In this document: in pieces, positions 39,395 to 39,539 of the stretch | Position numbering within the stretch: the stretch's first letter is position 1 | How the letters are laid out: each line of letters begins with the position of its first letter | NCBI GenBank assembly: GCA_002423105.1 | Contig: DIUT01000048.1 | Coordinates: 1-39,539, forward strand | Direction of reading: 5' to 3' | Source of the DNA: Geobacter sp. UBA6151 | GTDB taxonomy: Bacteria; Desulfobacterota; Desulfuromonadia; Geobacterales; Pseudopelobacteraceae | DNA length: 39,539 bases | Position numbers and translations under genes: made by a program | Notes under the pieces: model-generated | The model's input: only the letters and a program-made list of their open reading frames with translations | The model's database searches: none | Told to the model about the DNA's origin: nothing

Positions 39395-39539
39395 ATGAGA
39401 GGGATGAGTAAAAGGCTTGTTCTGTTAGCCGTAACAGGACTGTTTTCCGCAGCCTTGCTTTCCGGTTGTGGATCTGATGGAAAAAATGGCGTAGACGGCG
39501 CACCCGGTAAAGATGGACAAGGAGTAGCTGTAAAAGCTG
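39395..39539 (+). CDS. Lipoprotein with collagen-like repeats (partial, start only)
   Basis: The gene begins at ATG 39395 after AGAGGAGG and runs off the window. The first 48 residues show a signal peptide with lipobox LLSGC, then GSDGKNGVDGAPGKDGQG, a short G-x-y collagen-like stretch. Geobacter OmcA/MtrC-like surface cytochromes often start this way, and the position after a porin and two cytochromes fits such a protein. No heme motif is yet visible, so the identity is inferred. Confidence 0.75.
   Translation, partial: MRGMSKRLVLLAVTGLFSAALLSGCGSDGKNGVDGAPGKDGQGVAVKA

Overview
The window looks like a chromosomal segment of a Geobacter-like member of the Desulfuromonadota (Geobacter/Trichlorobacter/Pelobacter-type). 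The support is a porin followed by multiheme c-type cytochrome lipoproteins, several sigma54-dependent regulators, EAL-HDOD and GGDEF signalling proteins, and the family content overall. Genus is inferred from gene families, not from a search.

Layout. (1) 152-15448, minus strand: thirteen co-directional genes with gaps of at most 76 bp. In transcription order they encode an azoreductase-like flavoprotein, an RND adaptor, a single-chain RND pump fused to a TolC-type outer-membrane factor, a lone receiver domain, an alpha/beta hydrolase, MlaA, a Spy/CpxP-like periplasmic protein, a CBS-HEPN protein, PPK2, a 91-aa protein, a TetR regulator, a membrane protein and glycogen phosphorylase. A sigma54-type promoter lies just upstream of the first gene, and a perfect hairpin lies beyond the last. 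(2) 15449-17517: an intact hipBA toxin-antitoxin module with three evenly spaced operator palindromes. It sits between two copies of the leader of a sigma54 activator gene; the left copy is a relic. (3) 17518-19089: the intact GAF-AAA-Fis sigma54 activator, plausibly the regulator of the left-hand run. (4) 19138-28708: housekeeping genes, namely dut, an M29 aminopeptidase, a TsaC/YciO-type protein, a GAF-GGDEF cyclase, O-acetylhomoserine sulfhydrylase, queD, queE, a creatininase-family protein, an unknown protein, an RlmD-type rRNA methyltransferase, an IHF/HU protein and Ppx/GppA. Many overlap and are probably translationally coupled. (5) 28799-33928: a signalling unit of EAL-HDOD protein, membrane histidine kinase, CheY-like receiver and NtrC-type activator. 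(6) 34007-35918, minus strand: a HipB-like regulator with a truncated HipA-like partner, and a solitary ATPase with a nuclease-like C-terminus. (7) 35919-39539: a 654-bp AT-rich regulatory region with a good sigma54 promoter, then a porin, a pentaheme lipoprotein, a larger multiheme lipoprotein with unusual heme motifs, and the start of a collagen-like lipoprotein cut by the window edge. This resembles an extracellular electron conduit.

Working together. Two sigma54 activators and two sigma54 promoter candidates suggest that both the envelope/efflux run and the cytochrome conduit are under inducible RpoN control. The left run combines efflux, lipid asymmetry maintenance, periplasmic stress, polyphosphate-nucleotide chemistry and glycogen breakdown, which reads as a stress-response unit. 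The items most worth following up are the CBS-HEPN/PPK2 pair with its shared start module, the RND-TolC fusion, the hipBA insertion between duplicated activator leaders, and the regulatory region of the conduit operon.
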